Assembly (NCBI GenBank): GCA_000413015.1
Contig: KE332515.1
Location: 1,445,712 to 1,509,711 of the forward strand
Length of the DNA: 64,000 nucleotides
DNA from: Treponema socranskii subsp. paredis ATCC 35535
GTDB taxonomy: Bacteria > Spirochaetota > Spirochaetia > Treponematales > Treponemataceae
Direction of reading: 5' to 3'
The notes beneath the pieces were generated by a model. The model searched no databases and was not told the origin of the DNA. It was given only the letters and a program-made list of their open reading frames with translations. Shown here piece after piece: positions 47,088-55,006 of this stretch (positions are counted from its first letter, which is position 1; every line of letters begins with the position of its first letter). Position numbers and translations under genes: made by a program.

Positions 47088-47876
47088 TTATTCTATTTTA
47101 TGCAATCCTATTTCGTATGACAAGGGCGCCGACCCCGATGCGGAACTGTTCCACAGCCCCACTATATCCGCATATATCTTAAACCGTATATGTTGCGTTC
47201 CATTGCCGGTATTTTTGACACTGAATCCCGTTCGGTTACTAATAGCGTCATCGATACCCGAATTATCAATTAAGTACCGAAAGTGCGTAACCGCATTCTC
47301 CGAAATCCCCGTTTCAAAAAGGGTTACATATGCCGTTCGACGCGGCGGTACGCTGACATAATACCAATCTTCATCGCGTAACAGCGTTCCGTCCCGAAAC
47401 TTATAGCAGGGCATTGTCGCAATACAATCTCCTTCAAGATAGGTCGCCGTCTCTTTCGTATCGTTGTTTTCATACGCATCAGAAAGCAATCTGCCCGATC
47501 GTACCGCATACGTATACTTCTGTCCGTAAAAAAGTTTCGATCCCCGTATTTTATCGAGCCGATATAAAAAACGGTCATTCGTAACCATCAAAGAGGTAAA
47601 ACTGTCCGTATACTCGGTTCCCGTCCCTCTATACACAACGGAAAATACCGGTGTCGCACTGTCGTCCGAACGCATAAGCACGAACTCATCCGCCCCTTCA
47701 TCTGCTTTCCATGAAAGATAAATCGTATTTACCTTCTTAAAACTCTCCGCGCGTGCAACATCTTGAAACGGATCATCCGTCGTACGAAGCACTATATCCG
47801 AAAGTGCATTCCGACATCCTCCCAAAAAAAATGCGCACAGCAGCATTGCACTGCCGATCATACGGTTTCTTTTCAT
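47088..47876 (-). CDS. Lipoprotein of the Rhs operon, fibronectin-like
   Basis: A 263-residue lipoprotein with lipobox LGGC. The start at 47876 gives a clean signal (MKRNRMIGSAMLLCAFFLGG); the frame open to 47993 is not needed. A segment NTIYLSWKADEGADEFVLMR followed by YRLDKIRG resembles a fibronectin type III strand pattern, and the C-terminal half (DEDWYYVSVPPRRTAYVTLF) resembles a pre-peptidase C-terminal or carbohydrate-like beta-sandwich. Role unknown; position suggests envelope support for toxin export. Confidence 0.75.
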   Translation of the reverse strand: MKRNRMIGSAMLLCAFFLGGCRNALSDIVLRTTDDPFQDVARAESFKKVNTIYLSWKADEGADEFVLMRSDDSATPVFSVVYRGTGTEYTDSFTSLMVTNDRFLYRLDKIRGSKLFYGQKYTYAVRSGRLLSDAYENNDTKETATYLEGDCIATMPCYKFRDGTLLRDEDWYYVSVPPRRTAYVTLFETGISENAVTHFRYLIDNSGIDDAISNRTGFSVKNTGNGTQHIRFKIYADIVGLWNSSASGSAPLSYEIGLHKIE

Positions 47877-47881
47877 TTCGC

Positions 47882-48913
47882 TTACAAAGCTCCCTTGTGC
47901 AGCCGATAGGTCGCACCGATATTTGGTTTTATTGTTGTAAATGAGTCTTTCGTAAAAGGTATAGCAAACTCGATACTCGTAAACAATGCCCACTCCTCGT
48001 TCAGCCGATACCGATAGCCCATATGTATCGCAGCTCCGAACTGATTTTGTATATAGGTCGCGGTCTTTTCATATTTTTTATCGATCGTAAGGATAGCCAA
48101 CTCATACAGCGGGCCGAAACCGATATATACGCTGTGCGGATCGTGAATGCACAAATAACACATAAGCGGCGCGAAAATCGATACGCCGTGATACCCCGCC
48201 TTATATGCCGCAGGATTCCCGATACCGAACGTATAGCCTGCCGTAAGAACGAATGAAAACTCTATCGACATATCGCGCCATAAAAGTTTTTTCATCTTCG
48301 GAAACAATTCCACACCCACATCGCTTCCGACGATCCCCAGTAAACGTGCATTCCAATTTCCTTCTATCGGCGACCAATACGAAATGCCGAACGGAAGACG
48401 GATCTCAAACGGCCGCAAACTTTTCAGCGTTCTGTCGTCTTTTTCAAGTCCCAAAAAGACATTGAAATAACTGACGATCCGATCGACAAAGACGGCAATA
48501 AATCGATCGTAATGCGCTATATCGTCAGCCGAAAAAAAGCTCTGTACCACGCTCCCTTCCGCGTGATCATACAAACGCAGTTCTCCCGTCCACGATACGT
48601 CGCTCGAGCGGATATATCCGTACAAAACATACCGATCCCCCGATATGCTGCAAACACGTGCGGCATCCGTTACCGATGCAATGTTCCCGTAATCGTTTTC
48701 GGAAAGCACTCGAAATGTAAGCAATCCTCCGAACAAAAATCGGTTTACCGCTTTCCCGATAGTCACGCCCGGATTTTCAAACTGCTCCGCTTTTCGATTA
48801 TCCGCAGTATAACAGACGACCGGCGCAATACAGACCGTATCTGCCGCCATTGCCTTCCAAAAAACGGCACATACTATGCCCACAGTACAAAGCACCTTAC
48901 GATTGATCCGCAC
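47882..48913 (-). CDS. Exported beta-barrel-like protein
   Basis: A 343-residue protein with a Sec signal (VLCTVGIVCAVFWKAMAA). The C-terminal 200 residues alternate hydrophobic and polar residues with Gly and aromatic turns (FVLTAGYTFGIGNP, GFGPLYELAIL, AAIHMGYRYRLNEEWALFTS, NIGATYRLH), as in outer-membrane beta-barrels; the N-terminal part may be a periplasmic sensor-like domain (SGDRYVLYGYIRSSDVSWTG). GTG at 48913 is chosen since GGAGG lies before it; longer frame overlaps the previous gene too far. It could be the outer-membrane exit or anchor of the system, which is inference. Confidence 0.68.
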   Translation of the reverse strand: MRINRKVLCTVGIVCAVFWKAMAADTVCIAPVVCYTADNRKAEQFENPGVTIGKAVNRFLFGGLLTFRVLSENDYGNIASVTDAARVCSISGDRYVLYGYIRSSDVSWTGELRLYDHAEGSVVQSFFSADDIAHYDRFIAVFVDRIVSYFNVFLGLEKDDRTLKSLRPFEIRLPFGISYWSPIEGNWNARLLGIVGSDVGVELFPKMKKLLWRDMSIEFSFVLTAGYTFGIGNPAAYKAGYHGVSIFAPLMCYLCIHDPHSVYIGFGPLYELAILTIDKKYEKTATYIQNQFGAAIHMGYRYRLNEEWALFTSIEFAIPFTKDSFTTIKPNIGATYRLHKGAL

Positions 48914-49592
48914 TTCGCCCTCCGCCTTGCTCCTCTTTAATAAACTTCTCCATCTCATCGAGCTTTTCGTCGGTAAATCCGTTTTTTCGGAGTATCGAAC
49001 ATTCCCGCAAAATCTCCGCATATACGCTGCTGTCGAGCCGATTCATACTAAACAGTGAAAAAATACGGCGAAAGCGCACCGTAAGATTGTCTTTTTGAAA
49101 TGCAAGAATTTCCCCGTACAACGCATACGCTTTTGCATAGTTCCCGTTAGTAAATAACGTATCCGCTTCCCGCGTTTTAAGCACAATGGAGGAGTCAAGC
49201 GAAGCCGTTTCGATACGCCTGCTCTTCTCTTCCGTAAGTAATGCATCATACGTACTGCTCATCTTCTTCGTCTCGTTAAACTGTGCCTGCGCACGTTTAC
49301 TAAGCATCGTTACATTGCTGTCAGACGCCTCAAGCTGCTTACCCATTGCGGCAATACCCTCGGAAACCGAACGATCAAAATCCTCGATACGCGCTTCAAG
49401 CGAACTTTGTGCATCCTCAATATCTTTTTGTACCGAAACGATATCGTCGTGTAATGTCATAAGCGCCGCTTCCGTTCGCTTTGCAAAACGTATATACCAT
49501 ACCAGCAATACGATACACACGATAAACGTCATAATCGAAATGCCTAAAGCTATAATCGATGCCGTTATCTTACTCTTTTTGCGTCGTATCAT
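48897..49592 (-). CDS. Membrane-anchored coiled-coil and TPR protein
   Basis: A 231-residue protein: one TM (about residues 10-35, ASIIALGISIMTFIVCIVLL), a coiled coil (about 45-120, HDDIVSVQKDIEDAQSSLEA), and two or so TPR-like units (ADTLFTNGNYAKAYALYGEI) at the C-terminus. Overlaps neighbours on both sides (23 and 17 bases). Probably an inner-membrane scaffold; no family name recognised. Confidence 0.75.
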   Translation of the reverse strand: MIRRKKSKITASIIALGISIMTFIVCIVLLVWYIRFAKRTEAALMTLHDDIVSVQKDIEDAQSSLEARIEDFDRSVSEGIAAMGKQLEASDSNVTMLSKRAQAQFNETKKMSSTYDALLTEEKSRRIETASLDSSIVLKTREADTLFTNGNYAKAYALYGEILAFQKDNLTVRFRRIFSLFSMNRLDSSVYAEILRECSILRKNGFTDEKLDEMEKFIKEEQGGGRSADQS

Positions 49593-50163
49593 CTCCGCCT
49601 CTTACCGATATGATCTTTTTCCGAAAATCCTCAATGTATGAAGCCGTTCCTTCCTTCACTTCGATCTCTGAAAGCACCCTGAGCGCTTCGTCATACTTAC
49701 CGCTTTTAAATAACACAACGCTTTTAAGATATCGCGCATCATCTCCCCCGCCCACACTAAGCGCACGATCAACCAACCTAAGCGCTTCCTCTCCCCTTTC
49801 CGCATCGAGGGCGTCTTCTGCCTGATTGACAAGCTGTGCCGCATTTCCCATCTTGTAATACAATACAAGCGTCGTATCGAAAACAATGCTGTCGTGTATC
49901 CGCTCCCAACCTTCCTTTTCAAGCACCAGTTCATGCGCTTTCGTATCGTCAAGCGTAAACATAAACCTGCCGCGAACATCACTTGAGCCTATATACCTGC
50001 CGTCTATATACACACCGACGCCGTGCACGCCGTTATTGTCATAATCATAAATCATCCCATGCATAACGCCGTCGGCATCAATTCCTTGTACCCCCGTACT
50101 CTTACAGGAAAAAAACAATACAAGAGCACATACACAGATCGCTTTCCATACCCTGCCCTTCAT
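49570..50163 (-). CDS. Lipoprotein with carboxypeptidase-regulatory-like and TPR domains
   Basis: A 197-residue lipoprotein (lipobox FFSC-K). Residues about 30-100 form a PEGA/CarboxypepD_reg-like beta-sandwich (NNGVHGVGVYIDGRYIGSSD then GRFMFTLDD), and about 110-185 are TPR-like (NQAEDALDAERGEEALRLVD). Overlaps the platform gene upstream by 4 bases (ATGA) and the next gene by 23. Such lipoproteins often act as pilotins or assembly factors; here that is a guess. Confidence 0.75.
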   Translation of the reverse strand: MKGRVWKAICVCALVLFFSCKSTGVQGIDADGVMHGMIYDYDNNGVHGVGVYIDGRYIGSSDVRGRFMFTLDDTKAHELVLEKEGWERIHDSIVFDTTLVLYYKMGNAAQLVNQAEDALDAERGEEALRLVDRALSVGGGDDARYLKSVVLFKSGKYDEALRVLSEIEVKEGTASYIEDFRKKIISVRGGDDTTQKE

Positions 50164-51803
50164 TTTCGTACCTCGTATATTTCACCGCCCAGATGTACTT
50201 CAAGCAATCCGTTCTCATCAATACAACCGTCCCCGCTTTCACCTTTATTCTTAAACGGCAGCCGATACATCCTTCCGTCCCTTTCATCTTTCAAAAAAAC
50301 ATACCGCGCTTTTCCTTTCGTCCCGCCTTCTCCGATATAGCGCAATCTGTTTGTTATACGCCCTCTCTTCTCTTCCCCGCTTACCGCCGGCGCTTTTTGT
50401 TCCGTTTGTATCCGCGGTTTTACACGTGCGCTTTTCGGTGCCGAAAAAAACGCTTTTCCAATTTCAATCGGCATCACACCAAGCCTTTGTATATCTTCCT
50501 CGCTATAGGCAAACTCTTTACGAACACTTTCAGCCTTTATTCCCGTATATATGCGTACCGTCGCTTGTACCCCTTCTCCATAACTGCGTATACGAACGGA
50601 ACTGCATTCAATCGCATCCTCCCCTGCACCCGCACTTTTTAAAAAATCGAATATCGCCTTACTCCCGCACTTCATGCCACATTCAAGCTCAGCATACCCC
50701 CCGTTCAACTTACACTGCATATACTCTTCACTGCAGCCCGCTCCTTCGATAAGTTTCCGTACCCGCTGTGCATATTCCGAAACGGCTTCCCTCTCCATCC
50801 GCTCTCGCTTCTTCTTATCTTTTGCAAGCGCCTCGCTGTAGTACGCGATTGCCTCTTCATCATCCATGCCCCCGTCGCTTACACTATTTCTTTTTCGCAC
50901 AATACCGCTGTACGTTACAAACTCCGCCGCCCCTTCCTTCGCCGAACGGCTCATCCTGATCTCTTCAATAAGATTATGCTTTTCAAAATTCGACAATACC
51001 ACGATACCGTCTTTCGTATGCACGTCAAGTTGAAACGTATTACCTGCTATGCTGATATTTTCAATTTTATCTCCGCTTCCGATACACCGATAGATAAGAG
51101 ATGCGATCACATAGGGATCAGGATTTTGGGCATACAACAACGCTTGATACTCCGCCCGAAGCGCTTCGGCCTGTTTCTTTAGCTCAGCTGACTGTACCTT
51201 CCGCGCTTTTTCCGCCTCTTCCAAAAGCCGACGATGCTCCTTTTCAACCCGCGCTCGCTCCGTATAGCGTACCGCAACTCCGCTCCCTACCGATCCGAGA
51301 ACTAGCATGATCGCCGCAACAATACCCAGCTTTTTCAAAACCCGTCCGTATCCCGCCGCAGGGAAAAGATCGTCTTTTTTGATCGCTTGTACCGGAGGCT
51401 CACGGATAACCGCATACGCACTGTCAATTTCCTCATCTTCTCCGTCAAAAACCGATGCCTTCGATGTTACAAGCGCTCCTTCTTGTATTTCCAGCTTTTC
51501 AATAAAATGCGACCCTATAAAACACGCCTTCCCGCTGTACTTTCTTAGCCGATTCAATACATACCGTGTCGATGACGCCTTGTCTCCTTCACCGTAATCA
51601 AAAGGACACACAAAACATAAGCAGCTGTGTTTTTGTTTTCCGTTCGCCAAAAGAATAATGCGCTTGTCCGAAAGCGACATCGGGTATTTTGAATGCAACA
51701 GTATTTTTGCCGCAGATTCCCGCTTCTTCTTCCCCATCGCAGGGATGTCGAGCACAAACACGGAATACTCCATGCGGTCGGCAAAGACATAGCTATGCTT
51801 CAC
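50160..51803 (-). CDS. GspL/PilN-like inner-membrane platform protein
   Basis: A 547-residue bitopic membrane protein. Cytoplasmic part 1-160, TM about 163-182 (LGIVAAIMLVLGSVGSGVAV), coiled coil about 187-225, then a ferredoxin-like PilN/GspL periplasmic domain (SGDKIENISIAGNTFQLDVH, then VVLSNFEKHNLIEEIRMSRS), a second such unit, and a C-terminal beta segment (GLLEVHLGGEIYEVRK) like PilP/GspC. So it seems to fuse the jobs of several platform subunits. Overlaps the pseudopilin gene before it by 11 bases. Sequence similarity is weak; the assignment rests on fold pattern and the pseudopilin neighbours. Confidence 0.62.
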   Translation of the reverse strand: MKHSYVFADRMEYSVFVLDIPAMGKKKRESAAKILLHSKYPMSLSDKRIILLANGKQKHSCLCFVCPFDYGEGDKASSTRYVLNRLRKYSGKACFIGSHFIEKLEIQEGALVTSKASVFDGEDEEIDSAYAVIREPPVQAIKKDDLFPAAGYGRVLKKLGIVAAIMLVLGSVGSGVAVRYTERARVEKEHRRLLEEAEKARKVQSAELKKQAEALRAEYQALLYAQNPDPYVIASLIYRCIGSGDKIENISIAGNTFQLDVHTKDGIVVLSNFEKHNLIEEIRMSRSAKEGAAEFVTYSGIVRKRNSVSDGGMDDEEAIAYYSEALAKDKKKRERMEREAVSEYAQRVRKLIEGAGCSEEYMQCKLNGGYAELECGMKCGSKAIFDFLKSAGAGEDAIECSSVRIRSYGEGVQATVRIYTGIKAESVRKEFAYSEEDIQRLGVMPIEIGKAFFSAPKSARVKPRIQTEQKAPAVSGEEKRGRITNRLRYIGEGGTKGKARYVFLKDERDGRMYRLPFKNKGESGDGCIDENGLLEVHLGGEIYEVRK

Positions 51804-52626
51804 CCCGTTCTCCCTTATAACGGATATGCTTTTCTATAAGGATATATTTTTCAACTTTTCTCGGAAATTCTTTTTCATACGGAACGGCCGCATACACTGC
51901 ATCAACCGTACATCCCGCGGCAAAAAACGACGCTTTCCAAAATGCCGTCTTCACCCCTAAAAATCCCATAACCGGATGCCCTATCCCCACTCCGAGAATT
52001 TCGGCAATATCGCTGTCCGCCAGTTCGCTTTGACTGCTTTTGATTTTAAGAATATACGCTTTATCTTTATATGCTTCGATACCCGAAAGCTGTAGCAGTA
52101 CCGATAACAGCACTTCGCTTGCCGTGTTGATATTAATAAGCGGAAACGAATTGATAAGCGGAAAGACGCTTCGCATCTTCCCCGCGGTGCGTCGTTTAGT
52201 GATTGCTTCAATGATTTTTTCAGACCCGTATTGCGCGGAAATCCAGCCGTATGTCACTTCAAGCCTATCCGCTATAAGCGCATCCCGTACCGCTTCAGTA
52301 TTGAGAATCTTTTCACTTAATAATTTTGTATTGATACCCGTCGATATGTCGGTTACATCAAGATGATACGCTTCATACGCTCGGAGTACGGCCGCTCGAT
52401 TGTTCCCCCGCTCCGTATCCGCGTCATCGTGTACCAGTGACTGCATGGAAGCGGTCACGGCCGAAAGTATATCACCTGCTTCGTTTTCTCGCGCGTAGCG
52501 CACACGGTAGCGCTCGGTCAGGTTTTGGGTCCCTGACGTATACAGCAGGATTGCTCCCACGCCCGAAAATAAAATCGTCATAAGTACAAGCGTACCTGCA
52601 AATATCGAGCCGCGTTCGCCGTTCAT
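51793..52626 (-). CDS. GspK-like minor pseudopilin
   Basis: A 277-residue protein. N-terminal prepilin-like segment ERGSIFAGTLVLMTILFSGV, a globular part, and the GspK hallmark LININTASEVLLSVLLQLSG (about residues 160-180). GspK caps the pseudopilus tip in type II secretion. Start at 52626 gives an ATGA overlap with the GspJ-like gene and a GGGGGA box before it. Together with the two small pilin-like genes upstream it forms a GspI-J-K tip set. Confidence 0.75.
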   Translation of the reverse strand: MNGERGSIFAGTLVLMTILFSGVGAILLYTSGTQNLTERYRVRYARENEAGDILSAVTASMQSLVHDDADTERGNNRAAVLRAYEAYHLDVTDISTGINTKLLSEKILNTEAVRDALIADRLEVTYGWISAQYGSEKIIEAITKRRTAGKMRSVFPLINSFPLININTASEVLLSVLLQLSGIEAYKDKAYILKIKSSQSELADSDIAEILGVGIGHPVMGFLGVKTAFWKASFFAAGCTVDAVYAAVPYEKEFPRKVEKYILIEKHIRYKGERGEA

Positions 52627-53018
52627 GTTCCCCCGCTTATCGGCACCGATGCAAAAAGACTTTCCGTAACATATTCTCGCCCGCTGAAAGTCCACGTAAC
52701 CGTAAACCCGCTCTCCCTTCCTCCGCTCCCGCGTAGCATATCGATTTTTACAATCGTTATGTCGGGATCATTCGCAAACCGTTGCAAAAAAGAGGCGGCC
52801 TCGGAAAGCGCATACTCACCCGTATCTTCCCAATAGGGGATCGTTATATCGGATACGGCTTCGCGAACCTTCCTGTCAAAAGAAAGCATCCGCACCGCTT
52901 CGCTTCCCGCACCTATTGCCTTTCCCGCATTCCTCTCATACGCCGTATATACTCCCGCCGTTGCTGCCGAAAGTAGCGTAAAAAGCGCCAACGAAATAAG
53001 CAATTCACCGAAGCGCAT
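52623..53018 (-). CDS. GspJ-like pseudopilin
   Basis: A 131-residue protein with an N-terminal pilin-type helix (FGELLISLALFTLLSAATAG; Glu follows the presumed cleavage Gly) and a beta-rich C-terminus (ITIVKIDMLRGSGGRESGFT). Overlaps both neighbours. Assigned J by size, by order I-J-K, and by the ELLISL helix; details are uncertain. Confidence 0.68.
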   Translation of the reverse strand: MRFGELLISLALFTLLSAATAGVYTAYERNAGKAIGAGSEAVRMLSFDRKVREAVSDITIPYWEDTGEYALSEAASFLQRFANDPDITIVKIDMLRGSGGRESGFTVTWTFSGREYVTESLFASVPISGGT

Positions 53019-53205
53019 CTTCCGCCTGAAGATTTTGCTCGACGATAATCCGCTCGGCTTTCTCCCTAATACCTGCCGTACGCTTCATGATCATCGCAAA
53101 CGAAGAAAGTATCGCGCCGGCACAGATAAGCATGACCGTAAGCGCTAAAAGCGTTCGAAGTAAAACAAAACCGCCTTCGCTTTCTCCTCGACCGAGCGTC
53201 CGCAT
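53005..53205 (-). CDS. GspI/H-like small pseudopilin
   Basis: A 66-residue protein. After a short leader ending EGG comes FVLLRTLLALTVMLICAGAI, a prepilin helix; the usual Glu at +5 is Arg, so the protein may be a minor, tip-type subunit like GspK relatives. Start at 53205 is chosen for GAGGG/AGAGAG upstream; 16 bases follow the hicB-like stop. Very short for GspI, so it may be a reduced subunit. Confidence 0.6.
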   Translation of the reverse strand: MRTLGRGESEGGFVLLRTLLALTVMLICAGAILSSFAMIMKRTAGIREKAERIIVEQNLQAEDALR

Positions 53206-53221
53206 CTCTCTCTTTCCCTCG

Positions 53222-53626
53222 TTACAGAGCACCTGTATACTTTTCGACTATCGTGTTCTGTAATAATTGTGAAAAATTCACATGATTTTTTTCCGCAAGC
53301 GTATTTACCCATTTCGGAAGGGTTATATTTTTTCTTATAGATTTACTTGAATATTTTTTACTATATGAATCCATGTCCAATATAAGCATATTTACGAAAC
53401 TCTTAGCATCCGCTACTTTTATTTTCGCAGGATCACTTGCTTTCGGTATGGCTTTCCCATCCTCCATTTCCGTCAATAGCCACCCTGATGCCGCATCTAT
53501 TCCCATCTCGATCGCTTCTATAAGAGAAAATCCCCCTGAAACACATCCTTTCAAATCGGGAAATTCCACGCTATAGCTCTTATCTTTTTCACAATATGTT
53601 ATAATTGCCGGGTATGCTAATTTCAC
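53222..53626 (-). CDS. HicB-like protein without a HicA partner
   Basis: A 134-residue protein with the HicB partial RNase-H fold (YSVEFPDLKGCVSGGFSLIE, then GIDAASGWLLTEMEDG) and a C-terminal ribbon-helix-helix-like part (ITLPKWVNTLAEKNHVNFSQ). Normally HicB is the antitoxin of HicA, but no small HicA frame lies on either side. GTG start at 53626 with AAAGGGG upstream. It is the first gene after a good promoter and the pseudopilin genes follow after 16 bases, so it may act as regulator of the operon. Confidence 0.78.
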   Translation of the reverse strand: MKLAYPAIITYCEKDKSYSVEFPDLKGCVSGGFSLIEAIEMGIDAASGWLLTEMEDGKAIPKASDPAKIKVADAKSFVNMLILDMDSYSKKYSSKSIRKNITLPKWVNTLAEKNHVNFSQLLQNTIVEKYTGAL

Positions 53627-53660
53627 TTTTCCCCTTTACCGTCATGTAATCACTGATGAT

Positions 53661-53689
53661 AGTATACACACTATATGTATTAATGACAA
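53661..53689 (-). promoter_or_regulatory. Promoter ahead of hicB and the Rhs operon
   Basis: Minus-strand TTGTCA (53684-53689), 17-base spacer, TATACT (53661-53666), 34 bases before the GTG. The only convincing promoter I find for the 18-kb string down to 35256. Confidence 0.6.
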
Positions 53690-53757
53690 GCCGTTATATA
53701 ATCAAAATCCTCATTTTCGTTTCATACGATTGCCAAAAAACAGAATCATAAAACGAT

Positions 53758-54030
53758 TCAACACAATGCAAAAGACAGCTTTTTATCCAATGCACCGGCA
53801 ACTTTCTGCAAAAACCGAAACGACGGATTACCGTTTCCGCTTTCCAATCGGGCAATGTTGGACTGTCGTGTACCGATTTTTTCGGCAAGCTGTTTTTGTG
53901 TCATTTTCTTTTCCGTCCGCGCCTTTATTATCTGGCTTATCAGCTCATATTCCGGCGCAAGAGCGTCATACTCCGCCTTTATGTGCTCGTCTTTGAAAAG
54001 TTCAATCTTTAATGTATCTAAATCGTCCAT
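53758..54030 (-). CDS. HigA-like antitoxin (XRE family)
   Basis: A 90-residue protein whose C-terminal half is an HTH (KKMTQKQLAEKIGTRQSNIA then RLESGNGNPSFRFLQKVAGA). It follows the toxin gene by 5 bases, the order typical of HigBA. It should neutralise the toxin and repress the promoter at 54417-54445. Confidence 0.85.
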   Translation of the reverse strand: MDDLDTLKIELFKDEHIKAEYDALAPEYELISQIIKARTEKKMTQKQLAEKIGTRQSNIARLESGNGNPSFRFLQKVAGALDKKLSFALC

Positions 54031-54035
54031 AGCAA

Positions 54036-54410
54036 CTACCCCCTTGCTGTATACTCTTTCATTCGTGCCAGTGCGGTTTCAAGCTCTTTTTGCGGAGTTT
54101 TATCCGTCTTCTTTTGTATCGCATGAAGTAGAACAGCTTTTTCTTCTTTCCTTTCCTCGTCCTTTACAACAACAAAATAAAAAGTCCTGAAAATAGTATT
54201 CGATTGTTTCGTCCTCAGTTCCATTAAGTCTGAGTATTTGTCGCCCTTAATGAAATCCACATAGGGATAATGCAAGTCCCGTCCCACTTCCTGCAAAAGC
54301 GTTATATCCCTCAAAATCTTCGCTATCTGTTTTTTCTGAAGCGATTGTATAAATTCTTTTACAGGATTTCGCCCGCTTTTTGTCGTATAAAATTCTATCG
54401 CATATCCCAT
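54036..54410 (-). CDS. HigB/RelE-type mRNA interferase toxin
   Basis: A 124-residue protein of the phage-derived Gp49/HigB type: IEFYTTKSGRNPVKEFIQSL, LRDITLLQEVGRDL, YSDLMELRTKQSNTIFRTFY and a C-terminal KKTDKTPQKELETALARM. The ELR...R.FY and KKT segments are usual for ribosome-dependent mRNA cleavage. Leaderless promoter just upstream. Confidence 0.87.
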   Translation of the reverse strand: MGYAIEFYTTKSGRNPVKEFIQSLQKKQIAKILRDITLLQEVGRDLHYPYVDFIKGDKYSDLMELRTKQSNTIFRTFYFVVVKDEERKEEKAVLLHAIQKKTDKTPQKELETALARMKEYTARG

Positions 54411-54416
54411 AATGGA

Positions 54417-54445
54417 AATATATCATATTTGATATGTTACGTCAA
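54417..54445 (-). promoter_or_regulatory. higBA promoter with operator in its spacer
   Basis: TTGACG (54440-54445), 17-base spacer, TATATT (54417-54422), 6 bases before the ATG. The inverted repeat ATATCA-TATT-TGATAT (54420-54435) fills the spacer and overlaps the -10 box, a good place for HigA to bind. Confidence 0.7.
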
Positions 54446-54471
54446 ATAATAAATGCCGCCTATCCCGCTCG

Positions 54472-54685
54472 CGGCGGGAACGCTGCGCGGGGAAGCAATC
54501 CGGCGTAGACGGATTTTCCTGTATTAAAGATTAGCCTGCAGCTCAAGCGCCATGATTTTGAGCCGCCGCTGAATTGTCAAAGAGCAAAACTGCAAAACAT
54601 TTCATGGGAATATCTTGCAGAAAATTCCTTCCAAATCGTTTTATTATAATGCACTAATGATGAATTGTAAAATACTTTTGTAAGC
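54472..54685 (-). repeat. Cassette-junction repeat, copy B
   Basis: Shares with copies C and D the end of an open frame (up to about 54577), a conserved stretch with GATTTTGAGCCGC...GAATTGTCAAAGA, and a GC-rich part ending TCCGGCGTAGACGG. Copy B lacks the long hairpin of the other two. It lies between the 54577-54921 frame and the higBA genes. Confidence 0.8.
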
Positions 54686-54921
54686 TTTTGATTCTCTATA
54701 TAGCAGACTTTTTGCCATTGCATAAGGGGATTTTCCGGAACTATTTGCCCATATATTATGCAAAAATTATTATTTTCAAAAGATAATATATTTTCGTAAA
54801 ATAATGCATTTCCACCATGTATATTTTCAAGAAAAGATAAATAGAGACCTACGTGCTGAAATAATACTAACCCGTAATCCGTACTATTTCTGAAACGAAG
54901 TGCGACATTCTTCTCAGGCAT
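54577..54921 (-). CDS. Hypothetical protein ending inside repeat B
   Basis: A 114-residue frame I do not recognise; aromatic-rich, e.g. YGLVLFQHVGLYLSFLENIH. Its last 31 residues (from FYNSSLVHYNKTIW) are encoded by repeat B. The same end is kept with mostly conservative changes in copies C and D. That suggests the repeat carries the 3' end of a once longer gene, perhaps an immunity gene. No good ribosome binding site. May be a remnant. Confidence 0.4.
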   Translation of the reverse strand: MPEKNVALRFRNSTDYGLVLFQHVGLYLSFLENIHGGNALFYENILSFENNNFCIIYGQIVPENPLMQWQKVCYIENQKLTKVFYNSSLVHYNKTIWKEFSARYSHEMFCSFAL

Positions 54922-55006
54922 TGCTTTTCTGGGGATTCCAGTATATCCTATTTACTAAAACATTGTATTTACAAATATTCTGTAAATAGGCTGCAAGAGG
55001 CATAGA

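Noticed and set aside
53222..53760. Complete hicAB module
   Set aside because: No HicA-size frame with the double-stranded RNA-binding pattern lies on either side of the HicB-like gene.
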